Positions 1 to 12,910 of a stretch of DNA of 64,000 nucleotides are shown one piece after another. The position numbers and the translations under genes are program-made. Each line of letters opens with the position of its first letter. The stretch's first letter is position 1. The notes under the pieces are model-generated. The model did not search any database, was not told the origin of the DNA, and saw only the letters and a program-made list of their open reading frames with translations. The DNA comes from Monomorium pharaonis (lineage: Eukaryota; Arthropoda; Insecta; Hymenoptera; Formicidae): assembly GCF_013373865.1 (NCBI RefSeq), contig NC_050473.1, forward strand, positions 12,531,365 through 12,595,364. Direction: 5' to 3'.

Positions 1-924
1 GGAATATATTGGATCTTCGCTGCGTGTATCGCGCCTATCAATTTTGCCGCACAAATATTATCGATGTGTTAAATTTTTTCTTCTTTTTCTTCTAACGAAC
101 GTGTGCTCGAATTATATGTATATTTGGTAGAATGCTTCGTTGAGAGAAAACCGTCTGATTTAATACAGATTGAGATTAGCATATTAATTAAATAGTTTTT
201 AAAATGGTCATTGTAATATTTTCAATAATTACAAAAATGATATTTTTTGTTCAAATGTTATATTATTGTAGCTATTTTTAATTAATTTTTGTTGGTGTGT
301 TTTTACTCGTATTACATTTATATTTATCCTTCAAATATACAAATCCAAAAATGGTTGATAAGAAATAAATATATATCTTGTTATAATATCCTTTTTATTA
401 GTATCCTCCGAGATAGCACAGAAACTTCAAAAAGAACTCAATTGTATGTCACTAATTATGAATTCTTTTTGAGATACAAAAAGAATTCATAATTGGTGAC
501 ATACAATTGAGTTCTTTTTGAACTCTCTGTGCTATCTGAGATAGTCATTAATGTTATAATATAAAAAATAGCCATTGATGTTATAATATAAAAAAACCAC
601 AAAAATATATTATAGTTTCAACAATAGGAAAAGCAGCAGACACGGATATGCATATGTATAATCATTTTCAATCGATGTAATCTAAGTTATGTTTCTGTAT
701 ATAGGAAAGTTTTCTAGTTATTTGTAAAACCTAGCGGTTATTTCTTTGTACAAAAGCATCCTTTGTACAAAAACATTTACTATCCTAAATTTCTTTTCTG
801 TTTAATATACATTATAGATAGAACTATAATACAAAATCGGTGCTTGCTATCTCTGATTTCGACAATCCAGATTGTTAGCGACAGGTCCATTCGCGTGGCT
901 CAGAAAGAGGGGAAGATGCTTTTC

Positions 925-928
<4 letters not shown>
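1..928. other. AT-rich non-coding DNA with one hairpin
   Basis: AT-rich sequence without a credible gene. It contains the foldback hairpin at 410-538, listed separately. The short word gttataatat occurs on the left of the hairpin (about 380) and twice on its right (about 552 and 578), so the surroundings are locally repetitive. The small ORF at 289-492 runs into the hairpin and has low-complexity composition, so I do not regard it as coding. Confidence 0.6.
410..538. repeat. Near-perfect foldback hairpin, 129 bp
   Basis: Two arms of about 60 bp are reverse complements with only a few mismatches. The left arm begins gagatagcacag and runs to aattcttttt. After a loop of about 7 bases (gagatac) the right arm returns through aaaaagaattcat to ctgtgctatc. 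Such a short, almost symmetrical hairpin could be a small MITE (a non-autonomous DNA transposon reduced to its inverted repeats) or a hairpin transcript source. I see no secure target-site duplication and no match to a microRNA I know. Confidence 0.75.

Positions 929-997
<69 letters not shown>
929..997. repeat. (CT)n microsatellite
   Basis: Uninterrupted CT dinucleotide tract of about 69 bases. Its translation as Ser-Leu repeats produces the spurious ORFs overlapping it (763-1113, 872-1084). Confidence 0.95.
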
Positions 998-998
<1 letters not shown>

Positions 999-1195
999 CG
1001 TTCATCTTTCATCCGCGTTCAATAAAACACATTATTACCATACACGATGTACATCGACCAGCGAACGTTTCTGTCCGTATGTGATTGTGATTTCCAAGTC
1101 GATAATTGGGTAGTGCCCATCGCTGGCTGACGAGCGAGCGTCGCAAAACGAGAATGTCGAAAGCGAGAGGGAAAGGGCAGAAGAGCGGAAGCAGA

Positions 1196-1433
1196 GTGTC
1201 TCTCTTTCTCTCTCTCTCTCTTTTTCTCTTTCGTGAGGGATGGAACCGGGTGCTCGCTTACAACCGGTCGATGCAGCGAGAATGCCCGCAGCAGCAGCAG
1301 CAGCAGCAGCGCAACGCCGAGCAACACGGCACTCGCATAATATGACGCGACTGCGTTGCTGGGCTTAGGAGGGAGAAAGGGAGAGTGAGTGAGTGTGGCG
1401 CGCGCGCGCGCGCGCGTGAGAGAGAGAGAGAGA
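1196..1433. repeat. Cluster of microsatellites: CT, (GCA)8, (CG)n, (AG)n
   Basis: Within about 240 bases there is a CT/CTTT tract (about 1198-1230), a GCA trinucleotide run (1288-1311), an alternating CG run (about 1398-1416) and an AG run (1418-1433). The alternating CG run is a potential Z-DNA former. The frames across it (1106-1345 and 1019-1489) are repeat translations and show no recognisable domain. Confidence 0.85.
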
Positions 1434-3297
1434 ACGGGAGGATGGTGAAACAGCGTTGCGCGGAGAGCTATGAAGCAGCCGGGACGCATGAATCGCGCTA
1501 GTGGGGATTGACACGGTCAAGGTCAGCCTCAGTTCTAAGGTCGCGAGGGGATGTCATCTCAGAAGGGAGCGGCTCCATCTCTGATTCGTTCCTTCCTTTT
1601 GTCATCTCTTTCTTGTTTTTCTGCATTTTTGGCTTCGCTTTCGGATCAAGTTGTAAAGCGAAAATGAGCATTCCCCATTGTCTCTTCTAGTTTTGCTTTC
1701 CTTTTTTTCCCCTTTACGCTCGCGTGCGTGTCAGCTTGGACTCGTCCGTCCGCCAACTGATGGAAGAACCGTCTTTATTTCTTCATCTCGCGAGCTCTCC
1801 TTTGGCCAGTGCAAAAATTCCGAACATTAGAGCAAACGATCATTTAAATATTTCCGCAGACATCTCTATCGATTGGATATCTGATAGTTGGTGAATAAAT
1901 GAATGATGGCGATCAATCAGATCTTGCTGACTGTCTTACAGGGATCAAAACGAGAATAATTGGTTATCAATAGCGATAATTAATATTAAAAAAGGCCATT
2001 TTATAGTTAGGAAATGATAAAATTTACATATGAAGCAGTTATAAATTATGACTAACAAATATAAGCAAATTATTTTATATTAAATGCAATTTATTATTTT
2101 ATATTGATATAATTATATAACTGTGAACTATAATATCCATTATACAAATTGATTCATGAGTTAAATTATTTCTGTTTCAATCGTTGAAGTAGTTGGAATA
2201 ATTTACTCAGGAAACTCAAGCAAATCGCCGACGGGCGATAATAATTTCCTCGTTCTCTCCAAGAAATGTATGTTCTCAGTCTATATTCCTCGACATTATT
2301 TTTAGATCTAGAAATTTATCACGTGCATGTATAATGTAATGCGTAATCAAATTCTACGAATGATCAAGATGATCAAGACAGTTTTTGTTTAAAAAAATTT
2401 TTTGTCACACTTATACGATTTACAGTTTTATCGATTCCACTTTTTGATGATCTCCAACAAAGTTTTGCACGTATGTTATATTGCATTATTAAAATTATAA
2501 AAAGTATTAACGAACACACAGATGTATCTTAAATTTGATCGTTATTTTCTATAATCTATATTCTGTTCTTCTGCGCGTTATGTTTATATTTGCTGACAAT
2601 GCAATTACGTAATAATACTTAATAGAGTTTGTCATATTCCTGAGTAAATATTAACCTCTTCGAGTACATCGGCCGTTAAAATATGTAAGTAGACTTATTG
2701 GATTGCGTTTTTTTTCTCTGATATCATTAAGAAGCATGTAATACTACATATAATGACACGCAGCAGTCAAAGAATTAATACTAGAAATGTGATAAATTTT
2801 GAATATACTAAGATGAGATATTAAAGCATAGCACAAATGAATAATATAGACTGAAATCTTGAAAACTATTTCGAGTATGCTTCAAGTTACGATATGTCGC
2901 ACCGGTACGATGATTGGACCGTGCGTTAATGGTTTCTTTAACGATCCAATTAAATGTAAGTATCTCTAAATAAATTATTGGTTAAATCTTCATTATATGA
3001 AGTTTTATCGCAACACATAAAATACATAAGAGAATTATCTCCGTGGAATCAGTGCACTTTTTATTCTCAACATTTGTGATTATAACTCCGATTATCTTTC
3101 CTTAATTCATCAACAATAGAATTCTGAGAAAAACTTGCTATCGATGTGTCATTATTTGTGTTATTACTTCGTGTTATCGTTTTATTGTAAAAGATTAAAA
3201 TTATCTAACAAAATATTTTCTGTAAAAAAGATTAAAAAACTTTTTAAGTTTTGTGAACAATAATACATGTAAAATACGCATCAATTTCTTAACCGTT

Positions 3298-3300
<3 letters not shown>
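1434..3300. other. Non-coding, mostly AT-rich
   Basis: I see no gene, RNA gene or transposon end. The first 350 bases are moderately GC-rich and the rest is AT-rich. The ORF at 1508-1690 has no recognisable domain. Confidence 0.5.
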
Positions 3301-3391
<91 letters not shown>

Positions 3392-3405
3392 CCGCGCGCG
3401 CGCGC
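3301..3405. repeat. (CA)n microsatellite followed by (CG)n
   Basis: About 90 bases of pure CA repeat (3301-3390), then a short alternating CG run (about 3392-3405). The Val-Cys repeat ORF on the minus strand here is simply this tract translated. Confidence 0.95.
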
Positions 3406-4594
3406 TTTACATTGATATTTAAATAAATATTAAGGATACTGGTAATTCTTTATCTGTGTCGAGAAAATAAAAGTGTTCGTAATTTGCCGTGTGTGCTTCC
3501 GTGTGCGTTCTTCATTTCATTCGACTTGTTCTTTCGTTCGGCTCCTTTTTTTCTTATCCCGGTGACGACGCAAACTAGGTCACGGAAAAACAGGAAAAGG
3601 GAACGTGCACTGAAAACGAAGGTTCTGTTTCTCGTCGTTTGTTTGGTGATTAGCTCGATGTCGTTTGTTAGATTAAGCGGATATAATGCTTTGCATTGTC
3701 CGATGTGTTGCAAGAATTCTTTTAGTTTTCTTCATTTTTCTATACCTGAGACACACACATTGTTAGGCAATTGAGAACATCTTACATATTTTTTTAGGAA
3801 TATTTCTCCAAATGTTTACACAATGTTTCAACCTTGACGGAAAACACAAATGATATTGCTTAAATTTAACATCATTTTTTCATAGCGAGGTTTCTATAAA
3901 TTCTAAAAGTTCTAATGAAATCTTCATATTGATTAAACGACTAATATTATAAGTTCCTTATTAGTCGTCAGTGATGAATAATCAATTCGTTTGAATTCCT
4001 TGTACTGATGTTATTAGTAAAGATTACCGTTGAAATTACTTTCAAATTAACCAAGCACAATTACTCTTTTGGCATAATTACGTTTGTTTTTAAGGTAAAT
4101 TTGTAAAAAAAACCATGCCGTTTTTACTGAGAAACATTAATATCTTGACATTTCCATTAATAATAAATGAAATGTAAGAGTTGAAGACAATTTTTCTCAT
4201 CATTTATTTAAATGTCAATTTAAATGGAAACGAAAACTTGGTGCATAAGCCTTACGATGCTGTATAAGCAAATGATTAACACGAGCTGTATCGTCTAGTC
4301 AGACTTGTATGCTACTTGTTTTATTGATTTAGACGCTTATACTTTTATGTAACTTTGCGCGCGCGATCGACTTAACGAGATCGGACTCGATGGTGAGTCG
4401 AATCGATGCCGTTATCGAAGTAACGGCATGAAACGAGGCGGTAACTGTATGGAGATTGGCTGAACGCTTATGTATGATAAAATACAACGCGCTGCGGCTG
4501 GTATCACGGGATTGTTATTATTCCAAGAGACTACGCTATTATATTTCAAAATCTGAATAAATTACTCGCCAGCTATGTCAAGTATGGATTTCTA

Positions 4595-4596
<2 letters not shown>
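3406..4596. other. Non-coding stretch with one perfect small hairpin
   Basis: No credible gene is visible. At 4406-4429 there is a perfect 9-bp stem, ATGCCGTTA paired with TAACGGCAT, around a 6-base loop. The opposed ORFs at 3450-3774 are mirror images of one another and have no recognisable domain. Confidence 0.5.

Positions 4597-4659
<63 letters not shown>
4597..4659. repeat. (TA)n microsatellite
   Basis: About 63 bases of alternating TA, self-complementary and so able to extrude as a cruciform. Confidence 0.95.
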
Positions 4660-4662
<3 letters not shown>

Positions 4663-4726
4663 GACAGTACGACCAGATATAAATTGTTTTAATTATTACT
4701 TTTAGTTCAGAGGTTATTTTTGTAAT

Positions 4727-5882
4727 CTATTTTGTAGTGATTTGAATTTCAAGTGATTGTGACGAAAATGGTTTTTGAGCATATGAATGTGTCGGCTTCG
4801 AATGAAAAAATGCCTGAGCTTTCTCTCTAGTATGCTTACTTAGAGTCGAAACATTTCTGTCGCAAAAGAGAGCAAGCGGTAGCAATAATAATAATAAGGC
4901 TGAGTAGAGCAGTAGCAAAACAATAGCAAGAGCATTGGCAAAATCGGCAGCGACGGCGGTGTCGGCATGAACTGCGTGAAGTGAGCGGCTTTGCGCGAGA
5001 TCGCGATTGGCCGTGATGGCATTATTCAACCAATCAGCGTGCATGGCCGCGAGTTTAGCGCGCGCGGAGCCGGTACCGCGGTCGAGGCAGACTTCGTCAG
5101 TGTCGAGGTAACGCGCGAATCGGTGAAAAAAACTGACCGATGGATGGATTTGTATGTGCGTACGTAAATTGTGACGCGCACGTGAAACGAGGCGAGGGAA
5201 TGGCGTGGCGTGGCGTGGTGTATCGTAACGCAATGAAAGAAACGTGACACGTGGCTGTTTCGTAACGACGCGCGACGCGGACGATATTCGGCGAACAAAC
5301 GCGTTAACGAGACAAAGAGGCGAAGTTAAATCGCGATAGCGAAGGAATAAGCGGCGCGGTGGGAGGGAGAGCAGCGAACGCACGCGATGGAGGCCGTTCG
5401 CAGATCTCTGTGAGTGAGGGAGAACGGGAGAAGGGAATGGCGGGAGGAAGGAGGGCGGGAGGGAGGGAGAGTACCCGGCTGCCTTCAGCCTTCAGTTTGG
5501 TGTTCGGTGTTGCTAGGCGCGAGGGCCACTGTCAGTAGTGTCAGTGCCAAGGCGGCAACCGGCAAACGGCAACCGGCAACCGGCAACCGGCAACCGGCAA
5601 CCTTCTCTCGATCGCGAAAATTCAGCCAAGTTCTCGCCATCCGAATCTGCCGAATGTCGCCCATTCTTTCTTCCTATCCTCCATTATCTCTATCTATCTC
5701 CGATGGATTTTCGAAAAAACGAGCACCGCCTGTGCTTGTCGAATCCGCCGTTCGTTCGTTCGTTCGGCTACGTCCGCGACGTCCGCGTGCGAAAGGGAAC
5801 TGACGGCTGAGAACGCAGAGACACGCGAAAATCACGGGATCTCCCTCGGGTTGATGACGATTATTGAATCGATCTGATGATT
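4727..5882 (+). promoter_or_regulatory. CpG-rich island, candidate promoter and untranslated first exon
   Basis: Composition changes sharply from AT-rich flank to GC- and CpG-rich sequence (for example around 5040-5120 and 5280-5410), then returns to AT-rich at about 5885. On the plus strand the island ends at a strong consensus 5' splice site: GTAAGTAT begins at 5883 (exon side ...gatgatt). This is the layout of a promoter with a non-coding first exon and a long first intron. The overlapping ORFs on both strands (4727-5383 minus, 5414-5803 plus) have no recognisable domain, so I do not call coding sequence. Direction and function are inference from one splice-site match plus composition. Confidence 0.35.
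5554..5602. repeat. Seven tandem copies of a 7-bp unit GGCAACC
   Basis: Seven consecutive heptamers, one with a single substitution (ggcaaac), lie inside the CpG-rich island. Confidence 0.9.
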
Positions 5883-8800
5883 GTAAGTATCTCATCTCAT
5901 CCCTTATTCGTTTCTGTTTTTCCATTGATACAATTCTGTGTAATAATTATCGCCATGTTTTATTTAATCTTCTAATGATTAATATCGCAAGATAATTGTC
6001 TCTTGTGGTATGTGTGGGTAAAATTGTAGTTTACTAAATAATTAAACTAAAGGAAAAGAAATTTTGCATTAATTTTACAAATATTCGCATTTTTTATTGG
6101 TCAGGACATTAAAGATGTATAAATAGTAAAAAAACGAGCAAGTATTCTCATTAACAATGACACTATGAAATATGGAACGTGTCAACTTATGATGGATTTG
6201 GTAATGCTTTGCCTGTCGCGTCGCAGCCGATATTTTATATGTATGTAAGACTTTCGGGCCTAAAATGATTTATTTTCGTATATAAAACTTTCTTTGTAGC
6301 AAATAATATTTATACAGGATTGGTATGAAAGAGTTGAAGGAAAAGAAATTAAAAATAAACACAAGTACAAATGCGAACAATTTAGGAGAGAGCTACAAAT
6401 AATTTTTAAAACTACAAATATTTTTTGTGACGATATCTTGTTGGTTCCGGGAACTTGAACGCTACGCTTCTTTTAAGTCTAATGTACGCAGAATAGACGA
6501 GCTGCGCAGTTATGTGAATAGAATATCGTGGTTGGATATGGTCTGAAAAAATCGCTCCTGTAGATCGAACTGTATATTAAAGATACATCATCGTCGTCTC
6601 GAGAACATCTTTATTTTTACTCTAATAAGTTTGATGAGAAAATTCAATATCGTGTTTCGTGATGTAAAAATAAAACATGTACATAAATATCTTTCACTTG
6701 CGAATTGTGGAGTAATATTATATCGAGTACATGTACATATTCTGATTATGTATTATCGTATTGTTAAGTTGTCGATCAACTAAATATTTTACTTTGTAAT
6801 AAGTGATTCAAGTACATGCATATACGTTTATAATTCTCTTTAAAAAAGCACGTTGAGCCGGATCATTCGTAAAATTTAAAAATGACGGAAGCGGAGGCGG
6901 ATTATTGGTAAAAGGTAATCGTTAGATTTCCGACATTTTTGTTATCTGACATTTGGTCCGCCTTTGTAGCGAACGTAGCCGAACGATGTTTTCTTCCTTA
7001 TTTGCGTTTCTGACAATGAGTCACACGCATGTCTGCCGGTTATCTATTCATGCGATCCGCCGACGTGCGCGCACTTGTGTTTTGATGATTATTTATTCGA
7101 ATGTAATACCCCGAACGAAAAATGCCAACATTTCTGCCTTTGTATCTCTATGTAGACAATTTCAGTTAATAGCAAATTTCTCCGATGAAAGATTATGGGA
7201 TACTTCTGGATTAGATATGTCTATATATTTTATTTGCCAAATAAATATATCTTTTTAATTAACCTTCTTAAGTTATTTGTATTGCGTGTTACATATGAAA
7301 TACTATAAGATTTGTAAAGAGAAATAAAGCACGTATTCTTGCTCTTGAAATTTGTAATTAATATTTGCAACACATTTAATTAGAATGCAATTAATCTGTA
7401 CAATATAAATTTAAAGTATATAAATGTTAATAAAAGTTTTGTAAAAAATTAGTAGTAAAAAAAAAAATGTGTGTCATGATGAATAATTAAAATAAATAAA
7501 ATTATTGAGACTAGGATTGATTTATGTAAGATGAGAAACTTGGACATTTTTCAGGCGTTTTATTTTGAACATTTGAAAAAAATCACGGCTTCAACTTGGC
7601 TTTGACTTCAGAAATTTGATAGTGAAAAATTTGGAGGAAGTTCTACATACCTATATATAAAATGCACAATTAAATTTCGGGTCGAGCATAAATTTTTCAG
7701 ATTCGTGAACGTATTAATTAAACTGTGCAGCGTGATTTTTGCGGATGGCATCAGGTAATCAGACTCATTCATTTCGCAAGGGATATGTATGTCGATAACA
7801 ATATCATGAGAATATGCCGCTTACCAATTCTATTACGTCCATCTTTCACACAGATTTGCTCAAGTTGGAAAATATTATAGTCATTGATAAAATCGCAATT
7901 ATCGCGTGTCTTCTCTAGATTTAACATTACGAGGCTCAAAGAATAGTTCTTTCTACGAGACTTTCCACTAGTTGCTTGAAATTGTAATGGTAAATGAGCA
8001 TAACATAACTAATGCAATAATTTTTATATAAATAAAAAAGAGATATGATTTTATATATCGGGAGGGAGTGAATGTTTCTTTTTATGGATGATTTTAAGCT
8101 TTTATATTTTACATCGTATTGGCAAATGAATGAACTTTCAATTGCCAAGTACACACAATTATACAGATATTAATAAATAGTATCCTTTCTAGCTTGATTG
8201 TATATTGTGATCAAAGTAGGTACATTAACATAGAAGCTTATGTTTATTTAATAGAATTAAAAAGATATAGCGTGAAAAATTAATTTAAATTATTTTTTTT
8301 TCTTCTGTAATTTTCGCATTAGCAACTGCTTGTTATATAGTTATTTGTTATGCTTTAAAAAAAATTATCTCTTTACAAGTCATATAATTCTTAGTGAAAT
8401 TTTTTTTTGAAATTGAAACCGAATAAAACTTTTTTCTTACATCGCAGTAACACTTAAAAATTATTAGTGATAAATTGCTTATCTCTGCGAACATTTAAAT
8501 ATTTCCATGATTCTTTTTACTTGATAGTTTTAACATTTGAGAAGTCAAATCTTCTTAAACTTCCAAAAGCAAGAATACTTCTTGTATAATTGTAATAATT
8601 TATAAAACAAAAGTATAAAAATTATCTGCAATAATCTTTGTTTTGATCTATTACTAGGTTAATCCACGCCATTATACCGCAAAGATATGACATAATCGAA
8701 CGTCGTTTCAGCTACATTTTTTCTTTGCACGTGGCGTAATTTGAAAGACCGGTCCCCACCTTGTCTAAGATCGTTCTCTCGGGCGGTCGACCTTGAGACC

Positions 8801-9900
8801 AGCTGACAAACCGAGGAAAACGAACGAGAAGGAGGAGAAGGAGAAGAATTGCGCAACGCTTCGAAATATCGTGATTTTGAAACTGGCCACCGAGATTCTC
8901 GTGTAGTGTCTTTGTCTTCAATAGAGAAATATAATTGAGCCTAACGTATCACGTTCTAAACGTATTAAATATAATATAATAAATTTGTAGATCTGTCTTT
9001 TTTTTATGTAGCGTTTATATTTATTTCCGATAATCTAAATTAAAGATAATTCGTAGAAATATTTTGTTAGACGAGTTAAAATAATTTTGATTTATTCTTT
9101 GAAAGAAAATATTATTCTAGAATCACTAAGGTTTTCAATTACACATTGATTTTTCTTTAACCAAAGTTGCACTAAATTTTTTACCGAAATGCCATTATGT
9201 TGAGCAGCGTTCACATTAGCGTTTCTCATCTTCCGAATCATCGATATTCTCACCGTGACTCTTTTTGGAACGTCTATTACAACAATCTCAATGACTATCG
9301 TACAGAAAATCTATCCTCGCGTGGTACGTGTGTGACGTAGATGGAACATTTAGTTTCTCACAAGAATAATCTGCGGTATTTTACGATCCGACATACACAT
9401 AACTTTTCTTAACCACCAAAACGGAATGTATGACTGGGTCACGAGACTGATCGTAAATTTTTATTTCGTGAAAAAGAAGTAACTTAGTCACAATTATTTT
9501 TGTTTTCTAATCGATATAATTCGATCAATTCGATATTTTATTCGAAGATTCATAAACATTTGTGTTACATATCGGTGGGTTTGAATTTTATTAACTGAAA
9601 AAAAATGCAAAGAAAAAGATATGATAATAGTTAGATGTAAGGATAAATGGGAAGAGTGAAAGCTTGACAAAAAGTTTTAATTGATATTCTAGAAACAAAA
9701 AATATATTTAGTAAAGGTATAATAAGTTAATACGTACAGTTATTGCAATGTATATAAAAAGAAGAATTAAGAAGAATCGAAGGCATTCTATACTTTTCTC
9801 AAGTAATAATTGAAATGGTAGTGGATTAGAGCCATTTGTGCAATTTGCAAAATAGTAAAGAAACAATGATATAATAATTTTACTCATTGCAAAAGTGAGA
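5883..9900. other. AT-rich non-coding DNA
   Basis: About 4 kb with scattered AT-rich ORFs (such as 6953-7258 and 7936-8154) lacking recognisable domains. A slightly GC-richer patch lies near 8740-8890. I see no gene, RNA gene or mobile-element terminus. Confidence 0.5.
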
Positions 9901-10039
9901 TGAGAGACAAAGAACTAAGAATTATCGTTATAGTTTGAAAGCGGTGGTAGAAAAGACGGGTTGGTAGCGGATAGCAAGAGAACACGGTAAGGTGGGAGAA
10001 ATCAGGTGGGAAGGGGAGTACTGAGAGAGGGTGGAAACA

Positions 10040-10330
10040 GCGCCATGTTCGCCCTCTGACGCTCTTTTGAAGGTCAAGGTTTTCCACCCCTCGTTGACTG
10101 AGAGAGAGAGAGAAAGACAGAGAGAAGAGGGAAAATAATGAGAGAGGAAGACACACATACACATACACACACAAAACTACGATAGACGCGATGGAGGATG
10201 GTTCAGTTGTACGAGAGATGGAGGATGGAAAGGAGAGGAGAGGGGTGTGTAGAGAATATGTACGTGTGTGGGTGGTCGGTCGAGGTAAACTGTAGGATAG
10301 AGAGAGGGAACTATAAGGGGTAGTGAGAGC
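10040..10330. repeat. Purine-rich, GA/GT-rich low-complexity stretch
   Basis: Interrupted GAGA runs (about 10099-10150), CA-rich words (10151-10175) and GGAGAGGAGAGG words. The minus-strand Ser/Leu-rich ORFs (9884-10426, 9928-10170) are its translation. Confidence 0.7.
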
Positions 10331-10946
10331 CTGGTGCCTAGTATTTATAGCGCTTGCGAACCGGTCGATAACGGATAGCGACATTGCGCAGTTGGGAAAC
10401 CCCCGCGTCGAAGCCAGCCCACGCATATCACCCTCTTATCGCCCTCCTGCTGTTTTCTGCCAACCCTTTTGCTTTGACGATTTTTTTTCCTCTCGCCCAT
10501 CCTTTCTTTATCTTTTTCTTTGTCTCTTTATTAGGAGCTTAAATTTAATTTTTATTTTGACGTGGAGAGTAAATGTTTAATTATCTATTGTGTCGTCTAC
10601 CTTTCTATAATTTTTTCTCAGGTTTTTAGTAGATTTATTTTTATCCTTGTAGTTATTAGATGCTTTGACAAGAATATTTTCTCTGCATACCTTGGACATA
10701 AATAATGATCGATTCATAAAGTATATTTTATTGCGTATCTTTAAAGTATTTTTTATCATTGTTATCGGATATCATCAATATTAAACTTGCTTTTATAAAA
10801 ATTTTAATAACAAATCCAACATAGAGATTACTGTGATAATTAATATTTTTAGATGAGAGAGGGATAATTAATATTTAAAGTTTTTCATTAAACACAGTGT
10901 ATTTATCGTCTTTAAAGTATCATAATGCAAAAGCACTATAATGGCA

Positions 10947-11079
10947 ACGTTCAGAAAACACAACCGTTGCACAACAGTTGAGTAATTCGCTAATATAATT
11001 GGTCTAAATTTAGAGATCTAACAGTAAGGACCAATGATCACTACTGACCGCTCACTGATCACTTGTGTTTTCTGAACGT
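10947..11079. mobile_element. MITE-like element, 133 bp with 17-bp terminal inverted repeats
   Basis: ACGTTCAGAAAACACAA at 10947-10963 is matched exactly in reverse complement at 11063-11079. The interior has no coding capacity. Short length plus exact terminal inverted repeats fits a MITE. The flanks (atggca / aaccaatg) show no clear target-site duplication, so the superfamily cannot be assigned. Confidence 0.6.
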
Positions 11080-12338
11080 AACCAATGACTTCTTTTATAC
11101 ATCTCCCTCTTTTCTTCTATTTACCTTTCTTGAATAATTCACCGGCAAATTTATTGTGGAATCTGTTACCTACTCTCATAGTCCTAAGTATAGCAGCCTT
11201 ACGTGTATTTTCGATGTAATTCATGGGGAACTTTATTGGAAAATGACCGAATGGCGTGGTAAGATATGTTAAATTAAAACGGCGATTGATTATCTGGAAT
11301 AAAAACTTAATAAAGAATGACTCATCGCGTAGCGTAATGATTTCGCCATTATATTTTATTCATAAAAATTTTTTAGTTAAACATTTATAAAATATTATAT
11401 AAAAGATGAAATATGTATATATACGCGTCTTTTTTTAATCGTAAGTGAATATTTGATACATAATAGTGCTACAAACATATCTTAATTAATATCACAAAAT
11501 GATAGCAAATTATTTGTGAAAGAAGTATGTTTTGAAAAAATATTGTCTAAAAGTTATATAAATATTCAAATAATTGTTTAAATAATATGTAGTATTTGTA
11601 TGTAACATATGGATAAAGACCTTGATAGTATCATCGATAAAATAACGTTTAAAAACATTTGTTTGTTTGTTCTTATTATTGATTAATTATCGAATGAATT
11701 TTGACTTTTGTACCCTATAACAGGTTCTGTACAATAAATTGCAAAGTCTATTGTGAAAAGCATGAATTTGAAATATGGGAAAAATAGAATAGTAAATTTG
11801 AGCAAGATAATCATGGAAAAAATAAAAATAAGAATAGAACGAAAGTATAATCCTTTTGAGAGTGGAAGGCAAAATAGGGCGGGGAGAATAGGAAAGAAGG
11901 GACTCGGAGTAGGCGGAGTAGTGTGTTGAGGATATAGTGTGGGGGTAAGTGCATTGCCATCCCTTTCGTCTTGTGTGCATCAGGGCGCAATCAGGGATAG
12001 CTGGCCGATTTCTTCAAAAAGTGAAAGATGAGAGAGGGATCGTTTTAGTTCGATGCAAATAAATTTAGTGCGATGTAAATTGGAGAGATGAGAAATAATT
12101 TTACAAGAGTTCATAAGTTTTCACATTTATCCTATCTGCCGTTCTTGGCAATGTTCTTGAAATAAATATAATAGTCAACAAGTCGAGATTTCGATGCTAT
12201 GATAATGAATGTGATGGCTTGTGATTAGATTTCAGTTTCTGTATTTGCAAGGGTTGAAAATCGAATTACCGAGATTACAGTAGTTTTTCCGTGTCATGAA
12301 ATTTACACGAATCCATAATTGATTCCTGCATAAGTTTA
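11080..12338. other. AT-rich non-coding DNA
   Basis: No gene or element recognised. The minus ORF at 11687-11980 is AT-rich and featureless. Confidence 0.5.
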
Positions 12339-12449
12339 AGTGTGCTTTCCAGCAAGACAGTGTAATACAGTGTCCATTAGTGTGAGAAAGAACATATCAG
12401 TATCTCTCACTCATACTAGTGGACACTGTGTCTTGCTGGAAAGCACACT
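12339..12449. mobile_element. Foldback hairpin or MITE, 111 bp
   Basis: The ends are AGTGTGCTTTCCAGCAAGAC and its reverse complement. Pairing continues inward (AGTGTCCA...TGGACACT) apart from about 10 extra bases in the left arm. The flanks read TTTAA on the left and TAAG on the right. If the terminus is taken at GTGTGC, a 3-bp TAA duplication is possible, as PIF/Harbinger MITEs would leave, but this is weak. The fold also resembles a microRNA precursor, though I recognise no known mature sequence. Confidence 0.6.
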
Positions 12450-12821
12450 AAGTGTATTTAGAACAGATTTTATTGAATACACATTTCGTAAACTTTACTT
12501 TCGCTAACGTTAATTAATTTTAAATTTTGTTTATTCTGTTTTTACATCATTAATAACAAGGGATTGATTTGGATAGAGAAGACAAGAAAGTAAAATTCAC
12601 TTGGTAACTGATTTCGGTAACTTTAATAATTTTATATAGCAGAATTTTTCTTCTACATCAAAAGATTTTGTGTTATTTTTAAATATTTGTCATGTTGCAT
12701 CAAAGTGATGTATAAAATTAGAATTTTACAAAATATCTGATTCTGATATTCGAATTTCTGAGTTTTTAAGCTACTCATACCTATTCCATCCATTGTATCA
12801 ATTTTCTACGTCGATGTAACT

Positions 12822-12910
12822 TTTAATTCCTCCTTTCTTCTTTTCATTGCTGCAGGGAAATAACATTAATACAAATTCGAAAGATATGGAGAAGTATAAA
12901 CAGTGAAGGT
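12822..12910 (+). other. Possible small exon with strong acceptor
   Basis: A pyrimidine-rich tract (about 12822-12850) ends in gctgcag at 12856, a good 3' splice site. About 50 bases downstream a weaker donor-like gtgggt follows. The enclosed sequence has no extended reading frame (the ATG at about 12887 opens only six codons), so it would be non-coding if real. I infer this from splice consensus only. Confidence 0.15.
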
